A stretch of DNA of 37,513 bases. Origin: JBJENW01 sp051880395. Lineage in GTDB: Bacteria > Bacillota > Clostridia > Lachnospirales > Lachnospiraceae. The stretch's first letter is position 1. The number at the start of each line of letters is the position of its first letter. The notes under the pieces were generated by a model that had not been told where the DNA came from, did no database searches, and saw only the letters and a list, made by a program, of their open reading frames with translations. Position numbers and translations under genes: made by a program. Of the stretch, positions 7,322 to 16,400 are shown one piece after another. The stretch covers positions 1-37,513 of the forward strand of contig JBJENW010000344.1 of the NCBI GenBank assembly GCA_051880395.1. The letters are read 5' to 3'.

Positions 7322-7783
7322 ATGGAAGAAAAACGTAAGAAAATCGAATGCATTATCGATTCTGCTGATATGTACCAGTGGAAGCAGGAAAGGACAACGA
7401 AAAAGTCGTCCGAATATTTTTACGATGAGGAGAAATGCAGATCCGGAAAACGGGAAGAAGAAATCATACCCGTGAATTTTGAAATCGAGCACACCTATCA
7501 GGTGTTTGACTGCTTTGACTGGTATTGGGGCAATTTCAACAAATGTCCGGACTGCCGAACCATGAAATCAAAAGCAAAAGAATGGTATGAAAAATATGAG
7601 GCAGAGTTAGTCCAAATCTCACACGATACCTTGACCTTTCAGTGCCGTAAATTATCTGAGACGGAAGCGAAAGAGATCCTGGCGGAAGCATCAGAACTGC
7701 ATGCTGAAATCATAGACTGTAAAACAGAGGATCTTGTATCATATATGACAAAATATGGGAGATTTACCCTATGGTGGGATTAG
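7322..7783 (+). CDS. Hypothetical protein, DUF4253-like
   Basis: A 153-residue protein. The order of motifs fits DUF4253: KAKEWYEKYEAELVQISHD, TLTFQCRKLSETEAKEI, LHAEIIDC and a C-terminal FTLWWD, the end that this family usually has as FWWD. A possible metal pair CPDC at about 74-77 is seen. AGGAGA precedes the ATG, and the gene is second in an operon with the YbjN-like gene. DUF4253 proteins have no settled role; some are linked to polymorphic toxin immunity, but no toxin is seen here. Confidence 0.6.
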   Translation: MEEKRKKIECIIDSADMYQWKQERTTKKSSEYFYDEEKCRSGKREEEIIPVNFEIEHTYQVFDCFDWYWGNFNKCPDCRTMKSKAKEWYEKYEAELVQISHDTLTFQCRKLSETEAKEILAEASELHAEIIDCKTEDLVSYMTKYGRFTLWWD

Positions 7784-7790
7784 TGATCTT

Positions 7791-7821
7791 CAAAGGGAAA
7801 TGCTGATAGTTCTCCCTTTTG
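7791..7821 (+). terminator. Terminator after the DUF4253-like gene
   Basis: AAAGGGA at 7792-7798 pairs with TCCCTTT at 7813-7819 over a 14-base loop, followed by TG. It stands a few bases after the stop codon. Confidence 0.5.
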
Positions 7822-7858
7822 TATCCTGCATGAAAGAGTCAATCCTGTTTTTCAAAAT

Positions 7859-8227
7859 CTAATGGATTGGCTCTACTAATTCTGCAATATATAATTGCAA
7901 ATAATTGTTCCAGTAAGCATATATTTTATCTTCCGTCAATGCTCCTGATTCGTCATAAAGAAAGGCAATCAATTCCTGTTCCGCCTTACGTACTTCATGT
8001 AAGACAGCTTTGTTTTTTGGATCTGATCTGATAATTTCAAACAGCCGATTAATAGCATGTGTATACCCTTGCTCACCGTATGCAGATTTTCCTTTTTCTT
8101 GTATATCCTTTTTTATATGATATTTATCATTATATTTGATAATATGTTCAACTGTTTCATCAATACAGGACATTTGCTCGTTGAAAGATTTTTTGAAATA
8201 TGTTTCTTTATCTCTCGTACTTACCAT
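7859..8227 (-). CDS. Hypothetical small helical protein
   Basis: A 122-residue, mostly helical, charged protein without signal or membrane segment. Visible stretches are NEQMSCIDETVEHIIKYN, YGEQGYTHAINRLFEIIRSD and YAYWNNYLQLYIAELVEP. I do not recognise the family. The ATG at 8227 is chosen because GGAG lies about eight bases upstream; a longer frame to 8260 would include that site. It is monocistronic with its own promoter at 8328-8357. Confidence 0.65.
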   Translation of the reverse strand: MVSTRDKETYFKKSFNEQMSCIDETVEHIIKYNDKYHIKKDIQEKGKSAYGEQGYTHAINRLFEIIRSDPKNKAVLHEVRKAEQELIAFLYDESGALTEDKIYAYWNNYLQLYIAELVEPIH

Positions 8228-8327
8228 TGTATTGCTCCTTTCTGTTCCAGCCAAGAACATGAACTTTTCTATGTCATCATCAAGTGATGTCTTACATGAC
8301 GAAAAGTTTCGTGCTTTCTAATTTAAG

Positions 8328-8357
8328 ATTATATCTTATTAGGTAGAGGTATTACAA
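8328..8357 (-). promoter_or_regulatory. Promoter of the gene at 7859-8227
   Basis: Minus-strand TTGTAA (complement of 8352-8357) and TATAAT (complement of 8328-8333) are 18 bases apart. The -10 lies inside the near-palindrome AAGATATAATCTT. Confidence 0.5.
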
Positions 8358-8510
8358 GAAAATTCTAATACAACAATGCCATCTGCTCTGTTTTTTTTAT
8401 CATATCCAGTAACGTTTTCTTTTGCTGTTTTCGTCCGTAAAACATCTGCTGCCTCCCTTTCAAAAAAAAATTACTGTCTCCCGTATAAAATACTTTGCAC
8501 GAAACGTCAA

Positions 8511-8553
8511 TTTTTATTCGGTTGCGACCGACTCGGTTGGGACCGAATAAAAA
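8511..8553. repeat. Two tandem 14-bp palindromes inside a longer palindrome
   Basis: TCGGTTGCGACCGA (8518-8531) and TCGGTTGGGACCGA (8533-8546) stand one base apart, differ at one position, and are each palindromes with arms TCGGT/ACCGA. The pair is enclosed by TTTTTAT and ATAAAAA, giving an overall arm of 12 bases (8511-8522 with 8542-8553). It lacks the A-stem-T layout of a terminator. It lies 105 bases before the AAA-ATPase gene and looks like a double operator or a protein-recognised structure. Confidence 0.7.
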
Positions 8554-8602
8554 GCTTGAATGCCATTAGGAAAAAAATACTGATATCAGCAACAGCATAT
8601 GC

Positions 8603-8608
8603 TATAAT
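8603..8608 (+). promoter_or_regulatory. -10 box before the AAA-ATPase gene
   Basis: TATAAT lies 50 bases before the ATG at 8659. No good -35 box stands 17 bases upstream. The tandem palindromes lie 57 bases further upstream, fitting an activator-type or upstream-bound site. Confidence 0.4.
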
Positions 8609-8658
8609 AAAGGTGATATCTAAAACAAAATTTGTTTCATTCGTAGAAAGGAATCTGT

Positions 8659-10239
8659 ATGGGAACTTATTTTAATCCAAACAATGAAAGCTTCAGAAAA
8701 GATAAAAAAAGTGAAATATATATAGATAAAACAGGATTGCTGGAATTTCTGAATAAAAAGATAGGAACAAATAACAATTGTATCTGTGTAAGCCATGCCA
8801 GACGCTTTGGAAAATCCCATGCAGCGGGCATGATCGATGCCTATTACAGCCTCGGCAGTGACTCAGAAGCGCTGTTTTCAGATACAGAAATTGCAGAAAA
8901 GGACAGCTTTAAAGAGCAATTAAACAAATATAATGTGATCCATCTGGATATTTCGTCGATCTTTGATTTCCACAAAGAAGATCTGATTGCGGAAATCCAT
9001 AGACGGATCCGTAAAGAAATAAAGGAAATATATGGCGGCAAATTGGACTATGACAATGATCTGTATGTATTGCTCAATGATGTTTACAATATAGATGGGA
9101 TTCCCTTTGTTATCATCCTGGATGAGTGGGACTGCGTGATCAGAAATGCAGCAGACAATCAGGTATTGGTACATCAGTATCTTCAGTTTTTACACTCATT
9201 GTTTAAAAGCGAAGAGTCCAAGAAATTCCTTGCGCTGGCATATATCACAGGTATTCTGCCAATCAAGAAGATCCAGAATGAGTCGGCATTAAATAACTTT
9301 CGGGAATATACGATGCTGAAATCAAAGCCAATCACGCAGTATTATGGTTTCACAGAGGAAGAAGTAAAAGGGCTCTGCCAAAAATATGACATGGATTTTG
9401 AGACCACAAAAGCCTGGTATAACGGATATCTGATAGACGGAATGCATATGTATAACCCGAATTCCGTCTCTCAGGCAATGATGAACCATGATTTTGACTC
9501 TTACTGGCGAAACACATCCTCTTTTGAATCGATAAACATATTTATAAAAATGAATTTTGATGGATTAAAGGATGATATTCTTAAGATGCTTGCGGGTGGA
9601 AATGCCGATGTTGAGGTAGGAACTTTCCGCAATGATTTCTCTGATATAGCATCGAAGGATGAAGCACTTACCGCACTCATACATCTTGGATATCTTGGAT
9701 ATGATGCAGAGGATTTCAGTGCATATGTACCGAATTACGAGGTTGCATCCGCCTATGACCTTGCACTCAGGAAAAGTGGATGGAGTGAAGTGGAAAAAAT
9801 GATATCGCGTTGTGATGAACTTCTAAAAGCAACCATTAAAAAGGATGCAGAAAAGGTAGCAGAAATCATAGAGCTTGCCCACGAAACCTATACCTCGGTA
9901 ATAAAATACAATAATGAAAATGCACTCAGCTGCGTACTCACAATGGCATATTTCACGGCACCGGCGTTTTACAATATCGTGCGTGAATTTCCTGCTGGAA
10001 AGGGATTTGCTGACCTGGTATTCATACCAAGGGCAAATGCAGGCAGCCGTCCGGCAATGGTCATAGAATTAAAGTATGACAAAACAGCCGATACTGCGAT
10101 CAGGCAGATCAAAGATAAAAGATATGCAGGAGCATTGTCCGGATATCAGGATAAGATTCTGCTTGTTGGGATTAACTATGATCCGGACAACAAGAGCCAC
10201 AGCTGTGAGATAGAAGAATGGGAACGCAGATCGGAATGA
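8659..10239 (+). CDS. AAA-ATPase-like protein with C-terminal PD-(D/E)XK nuclease
   Basis: A 526-residue protein of the AAA-ATPase-like/PDDEXK_9 family that is abundant in gut Clostridia and Bacteroidetes. The N-terminus KSEIYIDKTGLLEFLNKKIG is characteristic. The Walker A is SHARRFGKS at about 45-53 and the Walker B is VIILDEWDCVI near 150-160. The C-terminal nuclease shows Asp452 in GKGFADLVF and Glu470-Leu-Lys472 in MVIELKYD, the D...E-x-K signature, followed by QIKDKRYAGAL. Both activities are therefore probably intact. AAAGGA precedes the ATG. A 73-residue gene follows after 33 bases. The biological role of the family is not established; transposition-linked, defence and nutrient roles are all guesses. 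Confidence 0.87.
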   Translation: MGTYFNPNNESFRKDKKSEIYIDKTGLLEFLNKKIGTNNNCICVSHARRFGKSHAAGMIDAYYSLGSDSEALFSDTEIAEKDSFKEQLNKYNVIHLDISSIFDFHKEDLIAEIHRRIRKEIKEIYGGKLDYDNDLYVLLNDVYNIDGIPFVIILDEWDCVIRNAADNQVLVHQYLQFLHSLFKSEESKKFLALAYITGILPIKKIQNESALNNFREYTMLKSKPITQYYGFTEEEVKGLCQKYDMDFETTKAWYNGYLIDGMHMYNPNSVSQAMMNHDFDSYWRNTSSFESINIFIKMNFDGLKDDILKMLAGGNADVEVGTFRNDFSDIASKDEALTALIHLGYLGYDAEDFSAYVPNYEVASAYDLALRKSGWSEVEKMISRCDELLKATIKKDAEKVAEIIELAHETYTSVIKYNNENALSCVLTMAYFTAPAFYNIVREFPAGKGFADLVFIPRANAGSRPAMVIELKYDKTADTAIRQIKDKRYAGALSGYQDKILLVGINYDPDNKSHSCEIEEWERRSE

Positions 10240-10272
10240 TGGAACCAACAGCATGGTTAATGGAGGTGTTAT

Positions 10273-10494
10273 ATGGATATGACGATTAAAATGAGCGTTG
10301 TTTCAGATAGTCAAATTCTAATAAATGGATTAAGAGTATTAAACGAAAATTTAGGTGTTGTTAACACACTTAAATTTCTTGAACAATTTGACAATGGAGG
10401 AAACGGTGACTTCACAAAAGAAAAGTATGAACAAGACGATGAACCGCTTTCAGTAGAAGAAATCCTAAAGATGTTTCAATCGTCAGCACACTAG
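10273..10494 (+). CDS. Small hypothetical protein paired with the AAA-ATPase gene
   Basis: A 73-residue acidic protein: a helical first half (SDSQILINGLRVLNENLGVV) and an acidic tail with LSVEEILKMFQSS. GGAGG stands six bases before the ATG. The shape and size recall small antitoxin-like partners, but no family is recognised. Its TAG stop codon is made by the end of the MITE-like element at 10491-10658, so the C-terminus may have been changed by that insertion. Confidence 0.6.
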   Translation: MDMTIKMSVVSDSQILINGLRVLNENLGVVNTLKFLEQFDNGGNGDFTKEKYEQDDEPLSVEEILKMFQSSAH

Positions 10495-10658
10495 TGTACT
10501 GACACGTTCATTTTCAGCCTAATGACGCAGAATGTTTTTTCAAGTGTGCCGTTTCAAAACCGCAGGCGTAGCGGGGGCTACGTCGAGGATTTTGGAATGG
10601 TGCAATTGGAAAAACAGGCAAGTCAGTTAGGTGAAATATGAACGTGTCAGTGCACTAG
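10491..10658. mobile_element. MITE-like 168-bp inverted-repeat element
   Basis: The two halves are complementary along their whole length. The ends CTAGTGTACTGACACGTTCA and the reverse complement of the right end (CTAGTGCACTGACACGTTCA) differ once in 20 bases, and complementarity continues with mismatches to a GCGTAGC/GCTACG tip near 10567-10580. TA stands just inside both ends (10492-10493 and 10656-10657), which fits a TA target duplication as made by IS630/Tc1-mariner transposases. No coding frame of note lies inside. It overlaps the stop codon of the 73-aa gene and may serve as its terminator. Confidence 0.75.
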
Positions 10659-10694
10659 AAAGAAGTCACCCAGTTCTAAAGTTGTGTGCGCTCA

Positions 10695-10889
10695 TCACAG
10701 ATTAATTTCAATATCTTTGATATATCCACATTCGCATGAAATGATCATACGTTCACCTTTCGATGTTGTTCTGATCACTGGGTGTTCATGGCATTTTGGA
10801 CATGTCAGGCTTATGTATCCGTCTCTCAGATGCTCTTTTCTTGCTTGTTTCGCCAATAGAATGGATTTCTGCGATATTTTCATAGGCAT
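10695..10889 (-). CDS. Small zinc-ribbon protein
   Basis: A 64-residue protein. The second half has CPKCHEHPVIRTTS followed by ISCECGYIKDIEI, two CxxC-like pairs (C-P-K-C and C-E-C) that look like a zinc ribbon. The first half is a basic helix (KSILLAKQARKEHL). GGAGG precedes the ATG. The gene follows the two-helix membrane protein by 20 bases, so the two are probably cotranscribed. The role is unknown. Confidence 0.72.
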   Translation of the reverse strand: MPMKISQKSILLAKQARKEHLRDGYISLTCPKCHEHPVIRTTSKGERMIISCECGYIKDIEINL

Positions 10890-10909
10890 CCTGACCTCCT
10901 TTGTAATAG

Positions 10910-11275
10910 CTACGGTTTTTTTATTTCAATGAAATAGAGACCATTTTTACGTTCTATATTGCAGACCACATAATCTCCATATTTTTTTAAAATCTCACTT
11001 CGATCACCGTCTATCTGGATTTCATTTATCATGATCAACAAATTATCTTTTGTATGTACTTCCATATATTCGGCAAGTGTGGGAAGTTTTACCCGACAGC
11101 ATATAAATATAACGATATCAAACAAAAGATATATAATGCCGCTTGCTATACAAATCTGAAAAAAACTCTCCCATGGGATTCCCCCTCGGAGAAATATAAA
11201 ACCGCCAAAAACAGCCGCAGGAACACCGATCAGCCGTAGCAGATCATAGTAACTTAGTGCATTTTTTCTGTCCAT
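10910..11275 (-). CDS. Small membrane protein, two transmembrane helices
   Basis: A 121-residue protein with two hydrophobic helices at about 12-27 and 38-60, then a soluble tail of about 60 residues (EYMEVHTKDNLLIMINEI, DYVVCNIERKNGLYFIEI) that reads like a beta-rich domain. No family is recognised. AAGGAG stands about eight bases before the ATG. A 22-bp perfect palindrome at 11297-11318 lies in its promoter region, pointing to control by a dimeric repressor not encoded next to it. Confidence 0.68.
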   Translation of the reverse strand: MDRKNALSYYDLLRLIGVPAAVFGGFIFLRGGIPWESFFQICIASGIIYLLFDIVIFICCRVKLPTLAEYMEVHTKDNLLIMINEIQIDGDRSEILKKYGDYVVCNIERKNGLYFIEIKKP

Positions 11276-11296
11276 AGTTCCACACTCCTTTTGATT

Positions 11297-11318
11297 GTTA
11301 TCCTAAATTTAGGATAAC
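11297..11318. promoter_or_regulatory. 22-bp perfect palindrome, probable operator
   Basis: GTTATCCTAAA is followed directly by its reverse complement TTTAGGATAAC. It sits 21 bases upstream of the start codon of the membrane-protein gene on the minus strand, where a repressor would block transcription. There is no loop, which argues against a terminator. Confidence 0.6.
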
Positions 11319-11341
11319 AGTTATGCTGGTAACTTGCAAGA

Positions 11342-11432
11342 AAAATGCAACAAGAATGTTGCATTTCACACTTTTTCCAATCCGGACGCTCAGAAAGTCT
11401 GTTCGCAGATGCTTCACGCGGGACTTTCTGAG
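11342..11432. repeat. Pair of hairpins in a gene-free stretch
   Basis: The 11319-11624 stretch has no convincing gene. AAATGCAAC (11342-11350) pairs with GTTGCATTT (11357-11365). GCTCAGAAAGTC (11387-11398) pairs perfectly with GACTTTCTGAGC (11421-11432) over a 22-base loop, and flanks CTTTTTCCAATCC and GGAAACGAC continue partial pairing. It may be a small non-autonomous repeat element. Short open frames across it are best read as shadows of the repeat. Confidence 0.5.
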
Positions 11433-11624
11433 CTGTGAACTGGAAACGACATTGGTAAGGAACGAGGAACTCAAAAAAAGAAATAGAAGATGCCATATTG
11501 GTAGAAGATTGAGGAAGCTTTTCTTAAGTTGAGACAAATTGGAAAATCATGTCACACGCATTGCAAAATTTATCAGACCATGGGAAAGTGCATTATGCCA
11601 AAAGAAAGCGTGTTTGCAAGAGTA

Positions 11625-13394
11625 CTAAAAGGTTGTCGGATTATTTTCTACTTTTCTCCAGCTACCGAATTCAGAAATATCTTCCCCTATATTCTCCATA
11701 TATCCCTCGCACAAGAATCCTAATACTTCCTTTTTCTCCAGTTGAACCCTTCCAAGACCTAATGGTGACGGAATTTTCTCTAGAAATTCTCCCAGATTGC
11801 CCTTTGGTATCCGCCACACTTCTACTTGAATTTTTTTCCCACTTTCCGTAGTTTTAATCAATCCCGGCTTTGCAGGTTCTGTAGGTAGCTTGATTAACTT
11901 ATAATATGGTGCCGTCTCTGTTTCTTCCTCAAACTCTGCTCCCAATTCCAATAACTGATGCTCCAATGCAAGTCCGCGCATATGCAATCCACATACTGCC
12001 AACTCCACCATATCATCCTTTTGTATATCTGTTTTCGACACATCCACAAGTTGATACAACTTTGCCAGTTCCATATTAAGCCCTTCCTGTCCACTTAAAG
12101 CAAAACTGGTAACTCCAAATGGAATCTCATCTGCTGCAAATCCAGTCTGAAAATCTAATGCACATAAATCCAGAAGGTTACAATGGTTGGTATAAAGTCC
12201 CATGTTACTGTTGGTTTGAATCGGATCGGCATCCACTTGTTCTCTGGTATACGTTCCTCCGGAAGTAGGCATAAGCAGAATACTGTTTTTCAAAATCTTC
12301 TTTACCTGACATTTAATCTCTGCTAATCGATGCATTGCCTTGAATACAGAATCAGCCTTTAAGTCTTCTTTATTTCCGCTTCGCAGAATCTTTTCTGTCA
12401 CAAGTACCATTGCCTTTCCCTGATTTTGTTCTACAAAACTTCCTAATGCAGCCCAGCGTTCTGCAATCCATGGTCCATCATATAAGATAGATGCAGCCTC
12501 GCTAAAAATAGAATAATCAATGTATTCTATTGGTATTCCCAGTTTTTCCAGATTCTTGATAACACTTTCCCATTTCTCCTTATACGCCTTTGCATAAGGT
12601 CCGAAAAAGGTCAATTCTGTCTTCGGTATACAGATTTTTTCTGGTATCTTTTTCATTAAAGGAGCAAATTCTTTGGACCATGGACAATCTACATCATAAC
12701 TTCTCTCCACAAAATCTACCCTTTGAGCATCTTCCAGATTATGTGTAAACACAGTAACGCAATCCAAAGAAGCGCAGGCTGGTACAACTCCTTTTGTTGA
12801 CCACGCACCTAAACTCGGCTTAAATCCCACTAAGTCATTTAATGCAGCGGGAACTCGACCGGAACCGGCTGTATCTGTTCCAAGGGCAAATGCCGCCTGT
12901 CCCATAGCCACACATACTGCAGATCCGGAACTGGAACCGCCACTAATCATCTCTTCTTTTAATGCATTGTGCACTTCTCCGTAAAGGCTTCTGGTACCAA
13001 CCAGACCAGTTGCAAACTGGTCCAGATTGGTCTTACCTACCGGAATCGCTCCCTGCTCAATCAATAGCTTCACGGTAGTGGCACTTTCCTTAGGAAGATA
13101 AGAGTATGTCGCACATCCCGCAGAGGTTTCTACTCCTTCTAAATCAATATTGTCTTTAATTGCAAAAGGAATTCCCCATAACAGAGCTGTTTTCGGATTT
13201 TTTTCTTTTAACTTATCCAGATACTTCTGTATACGTTTCATCTCCGGTGGCTGTATCCAGATATTCATATCCTTTGTCATTTCTGCTCTTTTCACAATTT
13301 CCAAACAAATCTCTTCCGGAGTAAATGCACCACTTTCATATCCTTTTTTCAAATAATCGATTGTCAGTTTTTTTTCTATCGATAGCTGATTCAT
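11625..13394 (-). CDS. atzF: Allophanate hydrolase
   Basis: A 589-residue amidase-signature enzyme that hydrolyses allophanate to ammonia and CO2, the last step of urea or guanidine breakdown by carboxylation. The Ser-cisSer-Lys triad is present: Lys80 in GIPFAIKDNID, the serine pair at 154-155 in SGGSSSGSA, and the nucleophile Ser178 in GTDTAGSGRVPA. The C-terminal domain, about 470-589 (AVCGLHMRGLALEHQLLELG, then YKLIKLP and GFLCEGY), is the one typical of AtzF/DUR1 allophanate hydrolases, so the enzyme is full length. It is the last gene of the operon and begins 12 bases after the carboxylase stop. No clear terminator follows it. Confidence 0.93.
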   Translation of the reverse strand: MNQLSIEKKLTIDYLKKGYESGAFTPEEICLEIVKRAEMTKDMNIWIQPPEMKRIQKYLDKLKEKNPKTALLWGIPFAIKDNIDLEGVETSAGCATYSYLPKESATTVKLLIEQGAIPVGKTNLDQFATGLVGTRSLYGEVHNALKEEMISGGSSSGSAVCVAMGQAAFALGTDTAGSGRVPAALNDLVGFKPSLGAWSTKGVVPACASLDCVTVFTHNLEDAQRVDFVERSYDVDCPWSKEFAPLMKKIPEKICIPKTELTFFGPYAKAYKEKWESVIKNLEKLGIPIEYIDYSIFSEAASILYDGPWIAERWAALGSFVEQNQGKAMVLVTEKILRSGNKEDLKADSVFKAMHRLAEIKCQVKKILKNSILLMPTSGGTYTREQVDADPIQTNSNMGLYTNHCNLLDLCALDFQTGFAADEIPFGVTSFALSGQEGLNMELAKLYQLVDVSKTDIQKDDMVELAVCGLHMRGLALEHQLLELGAEFEEETETAPYYKLIKLPTEPAKPGLIKTTESGKKIQVEVWRIPKGNLGEFLEKIPSPLGLGRVQLEKKEVLGFLCEGYMENIGEDISEFGSWRKVENNPTTF

Positions 13395-13406
13395 GCAAAT
13401 TCCTCC

Positions 13407-16400
13407 TTAACCGATGGCCGCTAACAATTGTCCACCAGATACACTTTCTGTCTCCTGTACATAGATTTCTTTTATCACACCGTCACAAGGAGCACATTGC
13501 GGAAATTCCATTTTCATACTTTCCTCTACAATAATGACATCCCCTTCTTTTACTGTATCTCCCGGTTTTACAAGAATCTTCCATACACTTCCCGGCATAT
13601 TTGAATTAATTGGATTGCATCCTTCCGGTAACTCAATTTCTTTCAAACTACCTTCTTCATGCTGAGATACAAAATGATCCAGTCCTTTTTCCTTCCACAT
13701 CTGTTTTTCTTTTTCAAAGGAATCCACCTGATGTTCTTTAAACTTCTTTCCTTCCTCTTCAATAGAACCAAGATATTTCAAATACTCACCATAATCAAAA
13801 ACCGTTTCCTCTACTTCTACTTCATATCTGCCTCGCAAAAAGTCCTCACGAATCTTTAATAATTCCTCCGCAGATACCGGATAAAACTGAATCTGATCAA
13901 AAAAATTCAACAACCATGGTTTTCCTTCTGGAAAGCTTTTCGTTGCTCTTACCGGATTCCATGTTTGAATGGTTCTTCCTACTAACTGATATCCTCCAGG
14001 ACCTTCCATTCCATAGATTCCCATATAAGCACCACCAATACCCACTGCATTTTCCGGTGTCCAGGTTCTGGCTGGATTGTATTTTGTTGTAACTAAACGA
14101 TGCCTTGGGTCTAATGGAATACAAACCGGTGCTCCCAAATATACATCTCCTAATCCCATAACCAGATAAGTTGCATTATATAAGATTTCTTTTACCTTTT
14201 CGATGTTTTCTAGTCCATTGATTCTTCGTATGAATTCAATGTTACTTGGACACCATGGTGCATCCGGTCTAACATTCTGGTAATATCGTTCCACTGCCAG
14301 TTGTGCTCCCGGATCATTCCAGGATAATGGCATTTTAATCTTACGTGACTTAATCTTAAAGGTACTTAAATCTCCAATCTGTTTATCCAGTTCTACCACA
14401 ATATCTGCCAGTTTCTTAATAGACATCTTAGTAGAGTCAATATGAATCTGTAAGGAACGGATTCCCGGTGTTGCATCAATTAATGGAATTTCTTTGTCCC
14501 CTTTGACTAATTCCATCAATGCATGCACACGAATACGCAGTTTCATTTCTATCTGCATTTCTCCATATTCTACCAGAACATATTCATCACCTGCACAGCG
14601 AATCACAAATTCGTCTTCTCTATCTTCTTTCAGACACTTCAAAATTGGATAGGTGCAGTCTATCTCTTCTTTTTCTCCTAATTCCGGCAATGCCAATTCT
14701 TTTTCTTCCGTAATATTTTGCAGATATGCTTCCTGCTCTTTGCGAATTCGTTCTGCTGTTTCAATCGTAATTAAACGGAACTTCACCTTATTGTCCGGTG
14801 CAAGCTGTCCAATCTTCCAAAGTTCTCCGGACGGAATGGTAACCGGGCATACGAATCCACCTAAACTTGGTCCGTCTGGTCCAAGAATAATCGGCATATC
14901 TCCGGTAAGGTCAATCGTACCCACGGCATAAGCAGTATCATGTACATTAGAAGGATGCAAACCAGCTTCTCCACCATCTTCTCTTTCCCAAAGGGGTGTC
15001 GGTCCCACCAGTCGTACCCCGGTTCTGTCACTATTAAAATGTACTTCCCACTCAGTCTCTGTCAACTGATCCAGATATTCTTTTTTCAAAAATTCTGTCG
15101 TACAATGTGGCCCCGGTATAACTCCGATTTCCCATGTTCCTTCATATTTACTGATTTTTTCTTTATCAACCGAATGGAATTGATGTTCTCCATGATTTCC
15201 TACATGAATCAAATCTCCTGTAGCCAATGTTCTTCCACCATGTCCGCCAAATCCTCCAAGTACAAAGGTAGATGCGCTTCCTAAAGTCTTTGGAACATCC
15301 AATCCACCCTCAACCAACAGATAGGTTCGCATTCCATTTACTGCTTTTCCAAGAGTGAGAACCTGACCATAGGTTACTGGAATTGGCTCATACATAGCAA
15401 CCGGCTGTCCATCAATTTTTGCAGACATATCCGCCCCGGTCAAACAGATTACCATATCATCTCGGAACTTATAACTACCGCCTCGCAAAGTAAATTCAAT
15501 TCCCGGTGCTTCTAATGGATTTCCTAAGATACGATTTCCGATACGGAACGCAAAATTGTCCATAGCTCCACTTGGTGGAACTCCAATGTCCCAATATCCT
15601 AAACGTGCCGGATAATCCTGAATCGTGGTCTGCACACCACCATCAATAACTTCAATTTTATTTTCCCGATAAGAAAAATCATCCAGCATATGGGTATGTA
15701 AATCACCTGCAACATATCCGTCTGTCTTTATAAAAGAGTTTAAATAATCTATGTTTGTGGTAACTCCATATATTTTCGTCTCTTCCAATACCCTCTGCAT
15801 CTTTTGTATTGCTTCATCTCTGTTATCTGCTTTTACAATCAGTTTCGCAAGCATTGGATCATAATTGGAACTTACCACTGTATTATCCTGTATCCATGTT
15901 TCTACTCTTGCTTCCGGTGAGAACGCTACTTTATCTATTTTTCCGGCACTTGGCGCAAAATTTCTCATGGCATCTTCTGCATAAACTCTTGTCTGAATAC
16001 TCCAGCCCTTTGTTTCACCAAAGAGTGTATCCAGTCCCCTTAGTTCTCCTGCCGCTTCTTTTATCATCCATTCTACTAAATCAATTCCCAGTACTTCTTC
16101 TGTTACACCATGTTCTACCTGTAATCTGGTATTTACCTCTAAAAAATAGAACTTTTCCGTCTTTGTGTCATATAAAAATTCTACCGTTCCTGCACTTCGA
16201 TATCCCACCTGCATTGCAATTCTCTTTGCAGATTCCTTCATTGCCTGTCTGGTTTCTTCTGTAATTCCTACTGCCGGGCATTCTTCCATTACTTTCTGAT
16301 TTCTTCTCTGTCCGGAACAGTCTCGTTCTGCCAGTGCTGCAACTTCACCATACTCATTTCCAAAAATCTGTACTTCGATATGACGGGCTTTTTCCAGATA

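Noticed and set aside
8511..8553. Reading the palindromes as an intrinsic terminator
   Set aside because: The 5' arm begins with T and the 3' arm ends with A, the reverse of a terminator on either strand.
11254..11537. Open frames of 60-80 codons across the hairpins at 11342-11432
   Set aside because: No ribosome sites or family patterns; the sequence is an inverted repeat that opens frames on both strands.
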